DNA of 64,000 nucleotides, from assembly GCF_905475345.1 (NCBI RefSeq), contig NC_066591.1, positions 3,816,001-3,880,000 on the forward strand. Reading direction: 5' to 3'. Below are positions 13,728 to 26,279 of this stretch, in pieces. A model generated the notes under the pieces. It had not been told where the DNA came from, searched no databases, and saw only the letters and a program-made list of their open reading frames with translations. Origin of the DNA: Vespula vulgaris (taxonomy: Eukaryota; Arthropoda; Insecta; Hymenoptera; Vespidae). Positions within the stretch are counted from its first letter, which is position 1, and the number at the start of each line of letters is the position of its first letter. Both the position numbers and the translations under genes were made by a program.

Positions 13728-14698
13728 CTTAACCGGACATAGTCATCCAAAAGTATCTCCCACTTATCCCCTCCCTCTATCAATATTTTTTAATTTTTAT
13801 AATAGCACTGGTACAAAAAAAAAAATTATACAAAAATAATTATCAATGTGTATACCAATTATCACAAAATTATATAATTGTTCGATTGTTATTTCATTGT
13901 AATTATTCGATTGAATCTCCATCAAGTAAAATATCTATAATAATAATCTCTGTAGAGTGCAAGAAAAAGGAAGAAATTTTGATATATTACAATCTCTATA
14001 AAAGTGATCTCTGTGAGAAGTAAACGAATTGTAACGATTTTTATCCAACGTGAACAATTCTTACGTATCCATTTTTTTTTTTCTTTAATTATTTTATTAA
14101 ATTAAATTATGTAACATAGTATTCTATTTTCATTTTCCGTTTTTTTTTTTTTTTTTTCTTTTGCGATGAGAAATTTATTGTTATTTTATATTCGTAGATT
14201 GATCTCTTTGCTGTGCATAAATTTTGTGCTCGTTATTAATACTGAATATTACTATACTATACATTTCCAATTATATTAATGCGTTCTGTATTAATGTGTT
14301 ATTTTTTTCTGCTATAAAATTATTTTACTGGAGAAAATTATTGAAAAGAAATGGAACTTTAGAAGATTAATGTATTTTCTTTTCTTCATAACTATGCTAT
14401 ATAAATATCATATTAGAAGATAAAATATAATTTACGAGAGAGAAAACTCACCCTATGCCTGCCTTCTAATCCATCCAAAATCGTATCCAGAGCAAGATCA
14501 TATCGCACTAATTGTAAGAACCAATACTTACAAATTCGTTATGCACTGATAACAAAACTACGAATTCAAAAAAAGAAAAAAGTAAAAAAGAAGAAAAAGA
14601 AAAGAAAAGAAAAGTAATAAAAAAAAAAAAGATAAGAAAAACCGACGAATCGACTACAAATGAATGTCGCGTAGCACTGTTGAATTCTCAATTTTTTT

Positions 14699-14729
<31 letters not shown>

Positions 14730-15039
14730 GAAAAAGAGAAAAGAGAAAAAAGAGAGAGAACAAAAATTCATCCCAACACTCGCGTTAATTAATTTCGATG
14801 CTCCCTCCTCTTTGTCCGATTCACAAACGAAAATTTGTCTCCTCTTTTCTTTTTCCCATACAATCGATCACAAAGGATCGAAACACAAAAATGGTACAAA
14901 TGGGTGCAACGGGTGGATGTAGGTACGGGATAATATATTAAAAAAAAAAAAAAAAAGGAAAGAGAGAGAGAGAGAGGGAATGAAAGAAACAAAGACAGAG
15001 ATAGAAATAGAAACGACGACGAACAAGAGGAGGCACAAA
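13728..15039. other. Noncoding spacer
   Basis: AT-rich with poly-T and poly-A runs and a (GA)n patch near 14,720-14,755. A modestly GC-richer patch lies at 14,450-14,530. No supported gene. Confidence 0.55.
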
Positions 15040-15230
15040 ACGAACCGAACGGGCCGAGCGTCGGCGAACGAGTGAGAGGCTAGCGGCACCGTCGGAGGAA
15101 CACGTTGTGACGTCAGAGGTTCTCCTCTCTTTTTGCCATTCCACGAGGCGAGCGCCACGAGAAAGGTGCTCGTACCACCTCGTATCCCCCTACTCTACTG
15201 TCCTTCTTCACGAGAAGCCTCGAAAGCCCA
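15040..15230. promoter_or_regulatory. GC-rich island with a palindromic CRE (TGACGTCA)
   Basis: This is the most GC-rich patch for several kilobases, with GGGCCGAGCGTCGGCGAACG near 15,048 and a perfect TGACGTCA at about 15,108-15,115, the consensus CREB/ATF site. It ends directly at a TAC/TTA triplet array. Frames are open on both strands but disagree and run into simple repeats. A promoter or enhancer is inferred, and no transcription start is proven. Confidence 0.35.
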
Positions 15231-15235
15231 AAGGG

Positions 15236-15650
15236 TACTACTACTACTACCATTATTACTATTACTACATTACTACTACTACTACCATTATTACTATTAC
15301 TACATTACTACTACTATACTACTACTACACTACCATTATTACTATTACCACATTACTACTACCATACTACTACTACCATCCATTATTACTATTACTACTA
15401 CTATACTACTACTACACTACCATTATTACTATTACTACTACTATACTACTACTACACTACCATTAATACTATTACTACTACTATACTACTACTACTATTA
15501 CCATTATTATTATTACTACATTACTACTACTATACTACTACTATTATCATTATTACTATTACTACATTACTATACTACTGCTACTACTACTACTATTACT
15601 ACTACTAGCATTATTACTAATACTACATTACTACTAGTACTACTATGTCA
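15236..15650 (+). repeat. Imperfect (TAC)n/(TTA)n triplet array
   Basis: About 415 bp made almost wholly of TAC, TTA, CAT and related triplets, arranged in higher-order blocks of roughly 40-60 bp (ACTACCATTATTACTATTAC recurs). Long Tyr/Thr/Leu frames across it are artefacts of the repeat. Confidence 0.9.
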
Positions 15651-16437
15651 ATGACCTTAATTCAATCCATATTAGAAACTTATTAATAAATGTCAAAATT
15701 ATATTTTCACGAATCTATATATCGTATATACTATATATGTATTTATCTGTTAATTTTTGTAATGTATATATATATATACACATTTTTTTTTTTAAAGATA
15801 CATGATAAACGACCTGTTGATCATCAAAATTGTTTTCGAAAAGATTAAAATATTACTATTTGTTCATAATTTTTTGTTGTACCGAAGAATTTCTTACAAT
15901 TACTTTTCGACTGGACTTCTATTTTCGTCTGTCCAGACTCTTTTTATAGTTTTATATATTTGATTATTTGTTATTTCTGTTTATGACATACGTTACGATC
16001 GAACTTGCGTGCTTTATAATTTATTTATTTCCGAATTCGATCTTTCTTCTTCTTCTTCTTTTTTTTTTTTTTCTATATCCACGTATTTTTTTTTTTATTC
16101 TTTGTTAAAACGTATGTATGTGTCATACATCCAATGCGTTTTAATAATTTAATACATCGATTTAATAAATTAATCTATAAATTTATTAAATTGATTCTTT
16201 ATCGAATAATCTATTTTACGTTTTACATCGCTATCAGTTCTAATTTATATTTAATATGATTGAAAATTTATTTTATGGCTAATATCACATACCATTGTGA
16301 TCTTGTTTTTTGTCACTTGGTCGTTATTGTGAATCTCCGGTCTTAAAACAACAAATTTCCTTTCTCTCTCTATTTCATTCATTTTATCGTTAATTTATAC
16401 CAGAAAGTGATTTATCTTATTGTAGTTTTATTTTTAG
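15651..16437. other. Noncoding spacer
   Basis: AT-rich unique sequence with short TA runs and poly-T. No supported feature. Confidence 0.6.
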
Positions 16438-16563
16438 GATACTGCAGCGCGTGCCAACCAAGGAATAGAAACGTTTTATGGTCCTGGAATGTTTTTAGTG
16501 GGCGGTCAAATCTATTTTGGAGAATTCTCTTCCCTCTTTCTCTTTCAAATGCAAAGAAGATAA
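16438..16563 (+). CDS. Exon-like segment, unknown
   Basis: It follows a good acceptor (TAGTTTTATTTTTAG ending at 16,437). The frame is open for 41 codons to TAA at 16,561-16,563, starting DTAARANQGIETFYGPGMF and continuing LVGGQIYFGEFS. Base composition is richer in GC than its surroundings for the first 75 bases. No partner exon was identified and the product is not recognised. It could equally be a chance frame after a pyrimidine-rich stretch. Confidence 0.2.
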   Translation, partial: DTAARANQGIETFYGPGMFLVGGQIYFGEFSSLFLFQMQRR

Positions 16564-16718
16564 AACGCGAATAAATAAGAAATAAACAAAAACAAAAATA
16601 AGTAAATAAAACTAAAAAAAATCATAGGATCTTGGAGACGAGTTCCACAGAAGAATTTATACTTAACTTTACCAGAAACTCGACGTATCTCTTAGTGAAA
16701 AACCTTTCAGAGATATTT

Positions 16719-16757
<39 letters not shown>

Positions 16758-17683
16758 TTCATCTTTCTCTTTTTTCTCTTTTTCCTTAGCGCAAAATTGA
16801 TTTCATTCGGGATTAGGCACCCCTAAACGTCTGTAGGCGCTAGGATTTGTGCCGGTGTTACTGACCTTTTTACGAGCCACTTTATTCTCGGCTATTTTCA
16901 ACGTTTCTCTCTTCTAATATCACCTTCACCTCCTTCTCAACAAGATCCTTTTATTTTACTCTTGCCTCTTCGCAAATTATGATGGAGAGAAATAAAGAAA
17001 GAAGAGAAAAAGAAAAATTTGATGTATATATAAAAAAAAAATGCCCTTATTTTTTCCGATTTAATCAGTACTCTAAAATATTTCTGATAAGATAGACAAT
17101 ACATAATATATGTAAACGATCGGTGTTATAAAATATTTCATATAAATCAATATTTCTAATAAATCTAAACGCAATCCCATATCCTTAATTATTTATATTA
17201 ATCGCTTCTATCACACACTGATATTTTATTACAAATACTGATCAAGACGTTCAGACATACTAATCATTTCTTTCACGAAATACTTCACGAAGTACTAGAA
17301 TTAATTAAAAAAAAAAAAAAAAAAAAAAAGAGTTACTGACCGGATAAATATAGAATTAAAAAAAAACACACACACACACACAAAAAAAAGAAAGAAAACA
17401 AGAAAAGATACAATAACTTTTACCTTGAACATATATAATATATCTCTAATAGTTTTATTTTTCAATTCATTTGTATTTTATTTATTCGATATAAAAATAT
17501 TTCTTTATTAGCCGTATATTTTATAATATCGTATATATTTTATTATAGTGTAAGAGTGCATACTAATAAGATCACCATTGCATAAATTTATCATTCTCAA
17601 TAAAATTAGGACTCTTACTTACTCAATAGTGATCCTATTGGTATGCATCATAATAAAAAAAAAATATATATATACATATATAC

Positions 17684-17716
<33 letters not shown>

Positions 17717-17993
17717 AACACATAGGTACGTGTTATACCGCATATGTACCAATATGTATATTATGAAGCATAATTTATATCCAAGCCATAATCGTTATTT
17801 GGTTAAAGGCATTCGTTACGTGAGTTCGTATGCATTGGACGTTCGCGAGAAGTGAACACTTTCACGCGCGGATGCCGAGGCTTAGTAAATATCATGGCCA
17901 TATATTCTATTCGCTCTTCTCTCGTTCGATCCTATCCTACTACGAAATAGATAGGAAAATTTTTTTACGTTAACGACATTCGTACCATCGTAC
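16564..17993. other. Noncoding spacer
   Basis: Contains (TC)n at 16,718-16,753, a less repetitive patch at 16,790-16,900, poly-A at 17,305-17,330 and a (TA)-rich stretch at 17,660-17,715. A moderately GC-rich patch sits at 17,780-17,900. No supported gene. Confidence 0.55.
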
Positions 17994-18074
17994 CTCGTAG
18001 GTCGCAATCGGCAACTTATACGAGCACCAACAACTTTGGTACTCGTTTTCTCAATAACTGTGGATATGTAATAT
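17994..18074 (-). CDS. Exon-like segment, unknown
   Basis: On the minus strand a strong acceptor (long pyrimidine tract, then TTCTGTCACAG) is followed by 81 bases and a possible donor (ACGAG|GTACGA). One frame is open throughout (YISTVIEKTSTKVVGARISC, then RLRPTR), while the other two contain stops. The length is a multiple of three. No connecting exons were found, so this may be chance. Confidence 0.2.
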
Positions 18075-19091
18075 CTGTGACAGAAAAAAAATAAAGAGAG
18101 AAAGAGGAGCAAAGAGAGAGAGAGAGAGAGAGAGATGGATGTATATATGTATTTATAAATTTGTGGACCTCCATGATACTTGTTTGAGGTCGACCTCACC
18201 TCTCTTGCATTCTTATCGATCGATTATCCTTTATTAGAACGGATCCATCGTTTATATACGACACAAACCATCATGTAGTTTCAACCTTGACGATTTATCA
18301 AATCGAAACGATTTATCAAAGTATTTGATATGATTCGATCTAAGAAATCATGTATTTTCATATAATCAAACGCTAATGATATTATTTGATCATCTATGAA
18401 TAACTACTACATGTTACGGATGGTTGTTAAGAAATTTTCTTTTAAACGTATATTAAAAAAAAAAAAAAAAAAGATTATATTTTAGGACTATGTATGTATG
18501 TGTAAATCGTAAAATTAATGTGATATTTAATATATCTCAGAATTGGATCAATCAAGTTTTCTTCTAACGAATTAAAAAGTTAAATTGTATAGTTTTGATA
18601 TCAATGTTGTCGAAGAATTTGAAAGATTTATGATTTGGAATATTGTCATTTATCTAAATTCTTCTTGAATACATGTCGTACAACATTGAAAGTGAAAGCC
18701 GGAAATACGAAAAATTCAAGCATGTTATCTGCGTACGTTAAAATAAGAAAGTAAATAACAAAGATTGAAAATATCGAATAGTTTCAAAAATCATTGCAAA
18801 ATATTCATTCGTCTAATAGAAAATCTCATATGATTATAACGAGCCATTCATTGTTAAATCGAATTAATTGATATCGTATATTTCCTGACCGATAATAGAA
18901 GTAAAGAGTTCAACGTAAAAATTAAAATCGTTGTATGAGAAAAAAAAAAAAAAAAAAAAAAAAAGAAAGAAAAAGGAAACAGAAGTATTAAAAATTCAAG
19001 AAAAAATTGATAATACATATATAAAAATTAATAAATAATAAATATATCAAACGTCATCCGATAAAACGAATAATAGTTAAACAATTTTATA
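18075..19091. other. Noncoding spacer
   Basis: AT-rich unique sequence with a (GA)n run at about 18,113-18,135 and a poly-A run near 18,940-18,965. No supported gene. Confidence 0.6.
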
Positions 19092-19283
19092 CAGTCAAAT
19101 CAAAACTTTCCAGACTGATTCTCAAATATCAATTATTCTATTTCGAGACTTTTCTTTTTTAGACTCGTAGTAATCATTAGATTTGTAATTGTTTACAATA
19201 AAAAAAAAAAAAAAAAAATCCAGTCCGAAAAGTTTGAAAAAAAGAAAAAAAAATAAATAAATCGGAACTTTTGGTTCATTCTG
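19092..19283 (+). mobile_element. MITE-like element, family copy 2, TA-flanked
   Basis: The left end CAGTCAAATCAAAACTTTCC and the right end (reverse-complemented) CAGAATGAACCAAAAGTTCC form imperfect inverted repeats of about 20 bp. Both ends are flanked by TA (19,090-91 and 19,284-85), the target duplication typical of Tc1/mariner-type insertion. The interior TATCAATTATTCTATTTCGA block matches the copy at 24,283. It is 192 bp and noncoding. Confidence 0.6.
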
Positions 19284-19673
19284 TACTTCAACGATTACTA
19301 TGTGAATAGTCTTCGATAATGCGTTAAAAAGAGTAAGAAAAAATACTGAATTGAATTATAGTGTTGAATCGCAAAAAAAAAAGGAAAAAAATAGAAAAAA
19401 AAATTATGACTCTCAACAACATGTTTATTTGTCTGATCCTCCCCTCCCATTCGCTTAACCCGGTGGTAACCATCGTCGCGTAAACAGAAGGAAAGCTCAG
19501 TGACGGTCATTGGTGAATGTATATAAGGAAGGATGTTATCTACATATATTGTGGTGAATGTGTTAAAGGAAGGACGTTGGAAATGATATCGTTATTTTAA
19601 AGTTATCGATCCATGGTATAGTTCGCGAATATAAATCGACTGGTAGTATAAGTGTACGAGACATACAGGGTGT
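19284..19673. other. Noncoding spacer between two elements
   Basis: Less repetitive patch at 19,420-19,510. No supported gene. Confidence 0.55.
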
Positions 19674-19675
19674 CC

Positions 19676-20305
19676 AACAGGGAACGAGCAAGAAATATAA
19701 TATAATATTTTTTGGTTACTGGCTTTGGCATATTTAAAAAAAAAAAGAAAAAAATAAATAAAATTCGTACGAACCCAAACAATGTGATATAAATCTCACT
19801 TTATTTTTAGGATTACAGAGAAATGCTTTTTTTTTTTTTTTTTTCTTTGGAGGAAATAATTCTTTCTTTAGATCAATAAAACTCAGTGATAAGAATATCT
19901 GCAAGATTGCATTCGGATGCAAGAATGTTATTTGGAACATCTCTCGTGAAAGGGAGATAAAAAGAGAGATAAAAGATTCGTTGAAAGAATTAAATTCCGC
20001 TATAACTTAAAAAAAAAGAAGAATGAATTGGAAAAAAAACGAAGTGAAATAGGACGTATCACGTTCATAAGAATTTTTTCGTTATCACGTGATAGTAAAT
20101 GTATAAAGCTTTTGTTGAAAAAAAAAAAAAAATCAAATTACGCTATAGTTCGAAGAGAAATGAAAAAAACAAAAAAGAAAACGTTAAAGTCAACTAACGA
20201 TAAGACGAATTATGTCTATATGAATTTTTTTTTTTTTTTTTATTATTTCGACGTTCTAATATCCACCCCCTAAAATATATCAACCAGTTATTTCGGGACA
20301 CCCTG
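19676..20305. mobile_element. 630-bp TIR element flanked by TA
   Basis: It begins CAGGGTGTCC and ends GGACACCCTG, giving a perfect 10-bp inverted repeat, with TA on each side (19,674-75 and 20,306-07). That fits a non-autonomous Tc1/mariner-superfamily element. The interior is A/T-run rich and carries no intact transposase. Its longest + frame (from 20,028) is lysine-rich and not recognisable. Distinct from the shorter MITE family in this window by its terminal sequence. Confidence 0.6.
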
Positions 20306-20307
20306 TA

Positions 20308-21861
20308 AGTAAGTATATCGTGAATTCCAGTTCGCTGAGGTATTCACATCAAAGATGGGGTCTCTTTCCTTCGTTCCTTTCAGCTAGCTAGATTTCTTCT
20401 TCTTTTCCTTCTTCTTCTTCTTCTTCTTTTTCTTTTTCTTTTTCTTCTTCATCTTCTTCTTCTCCTTCCTCTTAGTTTTATTCTTATTCGTCTTCTTCGT
20501 CTTTCAATGACTCAAGTCCACTGACCGAGACTCGAATGCCGTACTGTAAAATTGAAGAAAAAATCTTTGCCTCGTAAAACTCAGCACACTTCCGTGCTTA
20601 GCGATGGCTTCGCGCGACTTCTTGAGGATCGGGATCGGTAAACAGAGACAGAGATAGGATTCTCCATGAGAAAAGAGTGAAAACACTCTTTGCTACTGCT
20701 GTTACAACAATGAAGACGCTGAGCGTATCGAAATTCCACTTTTACATGATCACAATAGGACTCTGTCTCATTTTGTTTCTTTTTTTTTATTTTCTTTTCC
20801 TTTTTTCTTCTTTTTTTGTTATTATTTCATTTTTTTTTTTTTTACAAGAGGATTTCGAAAGTTCAAGTTTTCAATCTTAATTATGTTACTTTCTTATTCT
20901 TTATTCCATATATGTACATATGCTCGTACGTACGTTTGAATTTCGCGGGTTTCACTTTCAATGATATAAGGTATTCGTGGTTAGATCGATGACAATGTCG
21001 AAATAGTTTAATATTTTTAAATATCAAAATTATTCTGATAAAATCCTCGTAATATACAAGTCGAAAAACTTGTTAATCTTCATTGTAATTTCTTTGTCGT
21101 TTGAATTTCGCGGCTTTTACGTTTTATGTTATACTTTCGACGTCATCAAAATGGCGGAAAATCTCAATCGACGAAATATGAAAAAGTGTACATTTGTCAG
21201 TTGTTTTTTTTCTTCTTTCTTTTTTTTTTTTTTTTCGTTGGAGAAAAATATTATTAAATCTTTTTATCGATTAATTAAACACCGTTATTGTTCCCGAACA
21301 ATTCTCAACGCCGACTTCGACTTACAATTAGCGAAATGATATTAATTAACGACGTCTATATTGTTGTAGGAAAGTAAATTACAAATGGAAAATAAAATAC
21401 ATAGATATTCTCATCGACTTGCGTGAGGATAAGCGCATACCTACTTACTTACGTACGTAGGTGTCACTTAATTTGCTGTTCTCAGCAAAAATCTCGCGCC
21501 ATATTGTTTATGAAACCTCCCCCGCGAGCCCGCACGCTCAGCTGCCATTGTCGAAGCGCGTTCGTTCATTGCGTTCGCATCTATCTCTAATTGCGATCAT
21601 CGTCCTTCCGAGTTATTTTCATGAAAACGAGCATTGCAAAAAGATACGAGCCTTCTTCGTCGCATAGTCACGACGATCGTTAGCGACGTCGTTAAATTAA
21701 ATGACATTAAAAAAAAAAAAAGAAAAAAAAAGAAAAGAGAGAGAGAGAAGAAGAAAAAGTTTACGTTCAAAAAAAAGAGACGTTCCTTTAACAAAATTCG
21801 TGTAATCTAAATTTATCGACTGGCTGTTTTAAAAGCAACCTTTGACCTTTTAACTTTTCAT
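20308..21861. other. Noncoding spacer with two GC-richer patches
   Basis: A (TTC)n stretch covers 20,390-20,470. Patches at 20,500-20,690 and 21,470-21,670 are less repetitive; the second contains GCGCCATATTG and CCCCCGCGAGCCCGCACGCT, and AAAATGGCGG occurs at 21,148. Such motifs are common near insect promoters, but no gene start could be tied to them. Confidence 0.5.
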
Positions 21862-21998
21862 ATCGAATTTGATTCGACGTTCGAATTCTTTTTCCACTTC
21901 TCTTTTTTTCTTTTTTTTCAAATACTCCCACGTCGAGTCTGACTCAATCATGAATTTTTCCTTGTCGGATATTCCAATATCGAGTGCGACTCGACGTC
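21862..21998 (+). repeat. Three spaced TCGA-NNN-GACTC-like motifs
   Basis: TCGAATTTGATTCGACGT (21,863), TCGAGTCTGACTCAATC (21,933) and TCGAGTGCGACTCGACGT (21,980) share the pattern TCGARTNNGAYTC, each followed by a short T-rich stretch. The first and third are near-palindromic. They may be a degenerated small tandem repeat or a cluster of binding sites. Confidence 0.4.
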
Positions 21999-23343
21999 AA
22001 ATTTTTATCATATACACTATCTACCAAGTTTTTATTAGGTAAATTTATCCATGTATCTGTTCGAACGTAACGCGTGTCGCGACATTTTTTAGAACGACGT
22101 TTTAAACGATACGACATGTATGTAAGTGTCTATATTTTTTTCTAATAAAAAAATATTACTATACGATATGTGAAAAAGAGAGTTCTTAGTATGGAATGAA
22201 AAAAAAAAAGAAAGAAAAGAGAAAGAAAAGAAGTAACAAAGAAATAAATAAATAAATAAATAAATAAATAGAAAGTACAAAGGATTAAATTTTATCTCGG
22301 GATTAGAGTCCGTGTTAAAAGACACGAACACGCGAGCTAAAGGATCGTAATAGTAAATCCTTTCTCGATCGCAAAGGATCGGCCATTATTAAGTTGTTCG
22401 TAGAGCTCTCGTGAATGCCGACACTTTAGTAGAGAAAGAGTACGAGAGAAAGAGCGAAAGAGAGAATAAGAAAAAGAAGAGTAAAAAAGAGAGAGAAGAA
22501 AATGTCGGGAATAATTAAAAGAATCGTCGGCGAGTCCGTGATCTTGAAGTTCTTCAGTTCTTCAGTCGTGGGAGCTCTTCGCATAGTTAACGTCGACGGA
22601 AAAATGTAATTCGTGTGAGAGAAAGAGAGAGAGAGAAAGAGAAAGAAAGAAAGAGAGAGAGAGAAAGAGAAAGAAAGAAAGAAAGAGAAATAGAGATAGA
22701 TAATGTCTTGAGATATATATACATTACAGAGAACGTAGGAGCGACATAATTAATGATTTCTCCGTAGTAATTAGCGTTTTCACTGATCCTGACTATCGTC
22801 TAGTTCCTTGTTAGTGCACTGTACTCCAAATAACGGAACTCAAACGAAAGGATTTTCAAGAAAGAGAGAGAGAGAGAGAGAGAGAGAAAGAGGTAGGAAG
22901 AGAGAGGGACAAAATATTTGTCTTAAATTAACACGCTTAGATGACCTTGTATATACTCTATGATGTCCTTTTTCTTTCTTCATTTTTGTCGATCCCTTTT
23001 TTATCTTCATTTTTGCAATTCTCATTCTTTTTTACTATTCCTCTTTTTTTTCTATTTTTATTTTATTTCTTTTTTATTTTTATTTTTTTTTTAATTCTCG
23101 TTCTCTCAGCATTACTTTTTCGATCTCTTATTCATCATATTTATTTGTCTAATTTACACTTTGTATTTTCCTTTTATTTTTTTTTCTAGCATCAGCTTTT
23201 CATAATTTGCATTTTTCTTTTTTTCTTTTTATATTATCTCTCTAATTCTCATTGATTCTTTTTCTTATTCTTATCGTTATCATTATTACGTTTTACTCTC
23301 GTTTTCCTCTTGTTACTTTTCTAATCGTCGAATCTTCGTATTA

Positions 23344-23375
<32 letters not shown>

Positions 23376-24282
23376 AATTCTTAACTATTATACTCGATCT
23401 TATTAATTTAATCTAATTATGATCTGTAGATCAGAGATCATTTGAAATTTATTTAAAGAACCTAATTACTTCCATAAAGAGAAAAGGTGTCGCGCCCTGT
23501 TGTAAGTACTTACTTTCTCTCCGGCAAGAAAAGATGTAAAATAAATCGTACGTAATAATTACTACCTCGATCGGAGAGGTAAGGATTCGACGTTCCAAGG
23601 TATTACGTCTGTACCAGGATGTAAACGACGATCGATCGATCGATCGATCGAACGATCGCTCTTTAAAAACCTGCGTGACACGATATACCGATGAGAGACT
23701 ATTTTAAGAGAGAGAAAGGTGCTTAAACGATTAAGCAAAATACGTCGTGCGAGAATCGATCCTATAAAAAAAGAAAAAAGAAAAAAAAAAGAAAATAAAA
23801 TAAAATAGAAAAGATATAAAAATTGTTCTCTAGTAGGACAATCGTTCCTATTTTCTTTTTCCTTTCTTTCTTTGTTTCTTTCAATTTCTAGAAAGAAAAA
23901 AGAAATAAGAAAAAAATTTCTATTCCATTCTAACGATTATATTCCCATGTAACCTTCTAATATTCTACTCTAATCTAATCAATTCTCATATCTTCTTCCT
24001 ATTTCATATCAATGATCTAACAAAAGAGAAATCAAAATATATATATATATATATATATGTGTGTATGTTTATAATTATACATATAACGTAGATAATTCAT
24101 TTCTAAATAAAGAAATATGCATAGATACTTTAAATATACACGATTGTTTACTTTTTTCATAAATATGTATACTTAATCACTTAAGTACTCGCATAAATAT
24201 ATATATACCTAGATAATTAATACTCAATTAATAAATATTTAAGTACACATAAGTATCAACACATATATCTATTATACACATA
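21999..24282. other. Noncoding spacer
   Basis: Contains (AAAT)n at 22,235-22,270, purine runs at 22,440-22,700, a T-rich stretch at 22,960-23,390, a (GATC)n patch at 23,628-23,660 and (TA)n at about 24,036-24,058. No supported gene. Confidence 0.6.
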
Positions 24283-24443
24283 CAAGGTGAAACCAAAAGT
24301 TTTGTAGATGATTTAAAAAAAATCAATTATTCTTTCTCGATATTTCTTAACTAAATATTTTCTATTGTTTACTTTTTATTTTTTTATTTCTTCATTCGAA
24401 TTACAAAATTACAAACTTTCGAAACTTTTGAGCGACCTTTTTG
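24283..24443 (+). mobile_element. MITE-like element, family copy 3
   Basis: TA is followed by CAAGGTGAAACCAAAAGTTT at the left end. The right end, reverse-complemented, reads CAAAAAGGTCGCTCAAAAGTTT, an imperfect inverted repeat. The left interior has GTAGATGATTTAAAAAAAATC and CAATTATTCTTTCTCGA, shared with copies at 19,092 and 40,418. About 161 bp, noncoding. Confidence 0.55.
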
Positions 24444-24760
24444 CAAATTAACATATGATTACCTACACATATATAATATCTCTAATAGATATAATATAGG
24501 CACGTACACAGTTCATTAAGAAAGTTCATGGAAAGTGAACGTTAATTCATTTTCAATGACTCTTTCATTTCATAGAACACTTTTTCATATCTTTACCTAT
24601 ATATATATACACATATACACACACATATACATATACATATATATATATATAATGTTTCGTGATATAGTATAAGGTAAGACGAAATAGAGAATCACGATCT
24701 ATGCGATACACTCGTATTATCCGCTTAGAACTCGTCCCGACGAGTTAACGTTCGCCTAGT

Positions 24761-24834
24761 CAACCAACCAACCAACCAACCAACCAACCAACCAACCAAC
24801 CAACTAACCAACCAACCAACCAACCAACCAACCC
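24761..24834 (+). repeat. (AACC)n tetranucleotide array
   Basis: About 74 bp of CAAC/ACCA tetranucleotides with one interruption (CCAACTAACC). Short related units (ACGAACCAACCATACCATACG) follow to about 24,868. Confidence 0.9.
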
Positions 24835-25809
24835 TACCATACGAACCAACCATACCATACGAACCTACCAATGAACGACGAAGACACGACGAGTCCACAA
24901 GAGTATTGTAATAATGTGCGTGCAAAACTTCAGGAAGAGGATATATATTATTCTGGCTATGTTTATCCTATGATTCAGCACCGACGAGAGTCTTGTGCAT
25001 CGAGTAGGCCGCGACGAAGAAGGAACGTTTCTTTCGTCGTCCTTTGCCGCCTTCGCGGTCTCTTTTCACTATTTCTTACTTCTAGCGATCGCTTCGATCC
25101 ATATTCTTATTCGAATCAGTAATCGTTTTAAAAAGAAAAAAAAAAGTTTTTTTTTTGTCGTACAAACTCATCGTTCATTTTCGTTCGAAGAATAATTACA
25201 ACTTCATTGATAAGTGATTATTAACGTAGATGAAAAATCACTAGGACGAAATTGTCTTAATTTATCCAAAAATTTCGAGATTCTTTGAAAAGAAAGAAAA
25301 GAAAAAGAAAAGAAAAAGGAAAATTAGTTACAATAATTTTCGAGACTTCTTAAACTTCATTATATATTTTTTCAAATCACGAAACTCGAAGACCAACTTG
25401 TAAGATTACAAGCATAATTTTCAACAATAGATCCAGTTTCTTCAGTTCGGACGAATTCGATATATATATATATATATATTACAACGATACCATACCACAA
25501 ATATAAACGTGAATCTGTGTGTTAAAATTAAATAAAAAAAATAGAGAAAAAAAAAGAAAAAAAAATTCTTCTCAATTTTCTTTTCTTTTCTCTTCTAAGA
25601 CCCATCCCAAAATTTTTTTATCTCCTTTCTATGAAAATGAAAAATCGATGATAGATTTGATACAATTAAATAAATAAAAAAAAAAAGGATATAAAGAAAA
25701 GAACAAAAGTTGTTCGTACTCGTGAGTTGTTCGTATCCATCACTACTACAACTTCAAAGTTCGCGAGAAGACGTAAGGAAGAAGTTCTTTGGTGCGTAAG
25801 AGAACGTTA

Positions 25810-25810
<1 letters not shown>

Positions 25811-25862
<52 letters not shown>
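25811..25862 (+). repeat. (CT)n(CA)n compound microsatellite
   Basis: Pure (CT)n passes directly into (CA)n with no interruption. Confidence 0.9.
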
Positions 25863-25865
<3 letters not shown>

Positions 25866-26278
25866 CATGCATATACACTAAAGAAGATGATCATGCTCTT
25901 CCTTCTACCTTCTCAAGCGTCACCTCTTCATGCACGGTCCATGGCTTATGTAAAGCACTATGTAATGGAACGTGTGTCGATGCGTTAGATTAGAACAGAC
26001 GAAGGAACGTTTATAAATGAGACGTTAGAACATTTTTGCGTGGGTTACCGATCCACATTATGAAATAAAGGTAGGCGTGTAACTTGTAACGGACATATTG
26101 TGGGCCACCACATATTCTATATGTACATGTATATATGTAAATGTGTGTATATATATATATACCATCTATGTGATTTGGGATCACTAACTTATGTAAGTAT
26201 GCATGGCCCGTTAACCAAGAACGTGATCGTGATGTGAGAAAAGCGTCAATTCAAAATCGATCAAGGACATTCTACGAA

Positions 26279-26279
26279 A

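Larger units (their letters stand above)
24444..26275. other. Noncoding spacer
   Basis: Contains TA/CA runs near 24,595-24,650, the (AACC)n array, a less repetitive patch at 24,870-25,110, (TA)n at 25,462-25,480 and the (CT)n(CA)n run. Reading frames here cross simple repeats and match no known family. Confidence 0.55.

Noticed and set aside
15107..15654. Long Tyr/Thr/Leu-rich + strand frames of 119 and 173 codons
   Set aside because: They are read through the TAC/TTA array; overlapping frames are all open for the same reason.
24761..24868. CRISPR-like or telomere-like array
   Set aside because: It is a simple AACC tetranucleotide array without unique spacers, and no insect telomere repeat (TTAGG) array is present.
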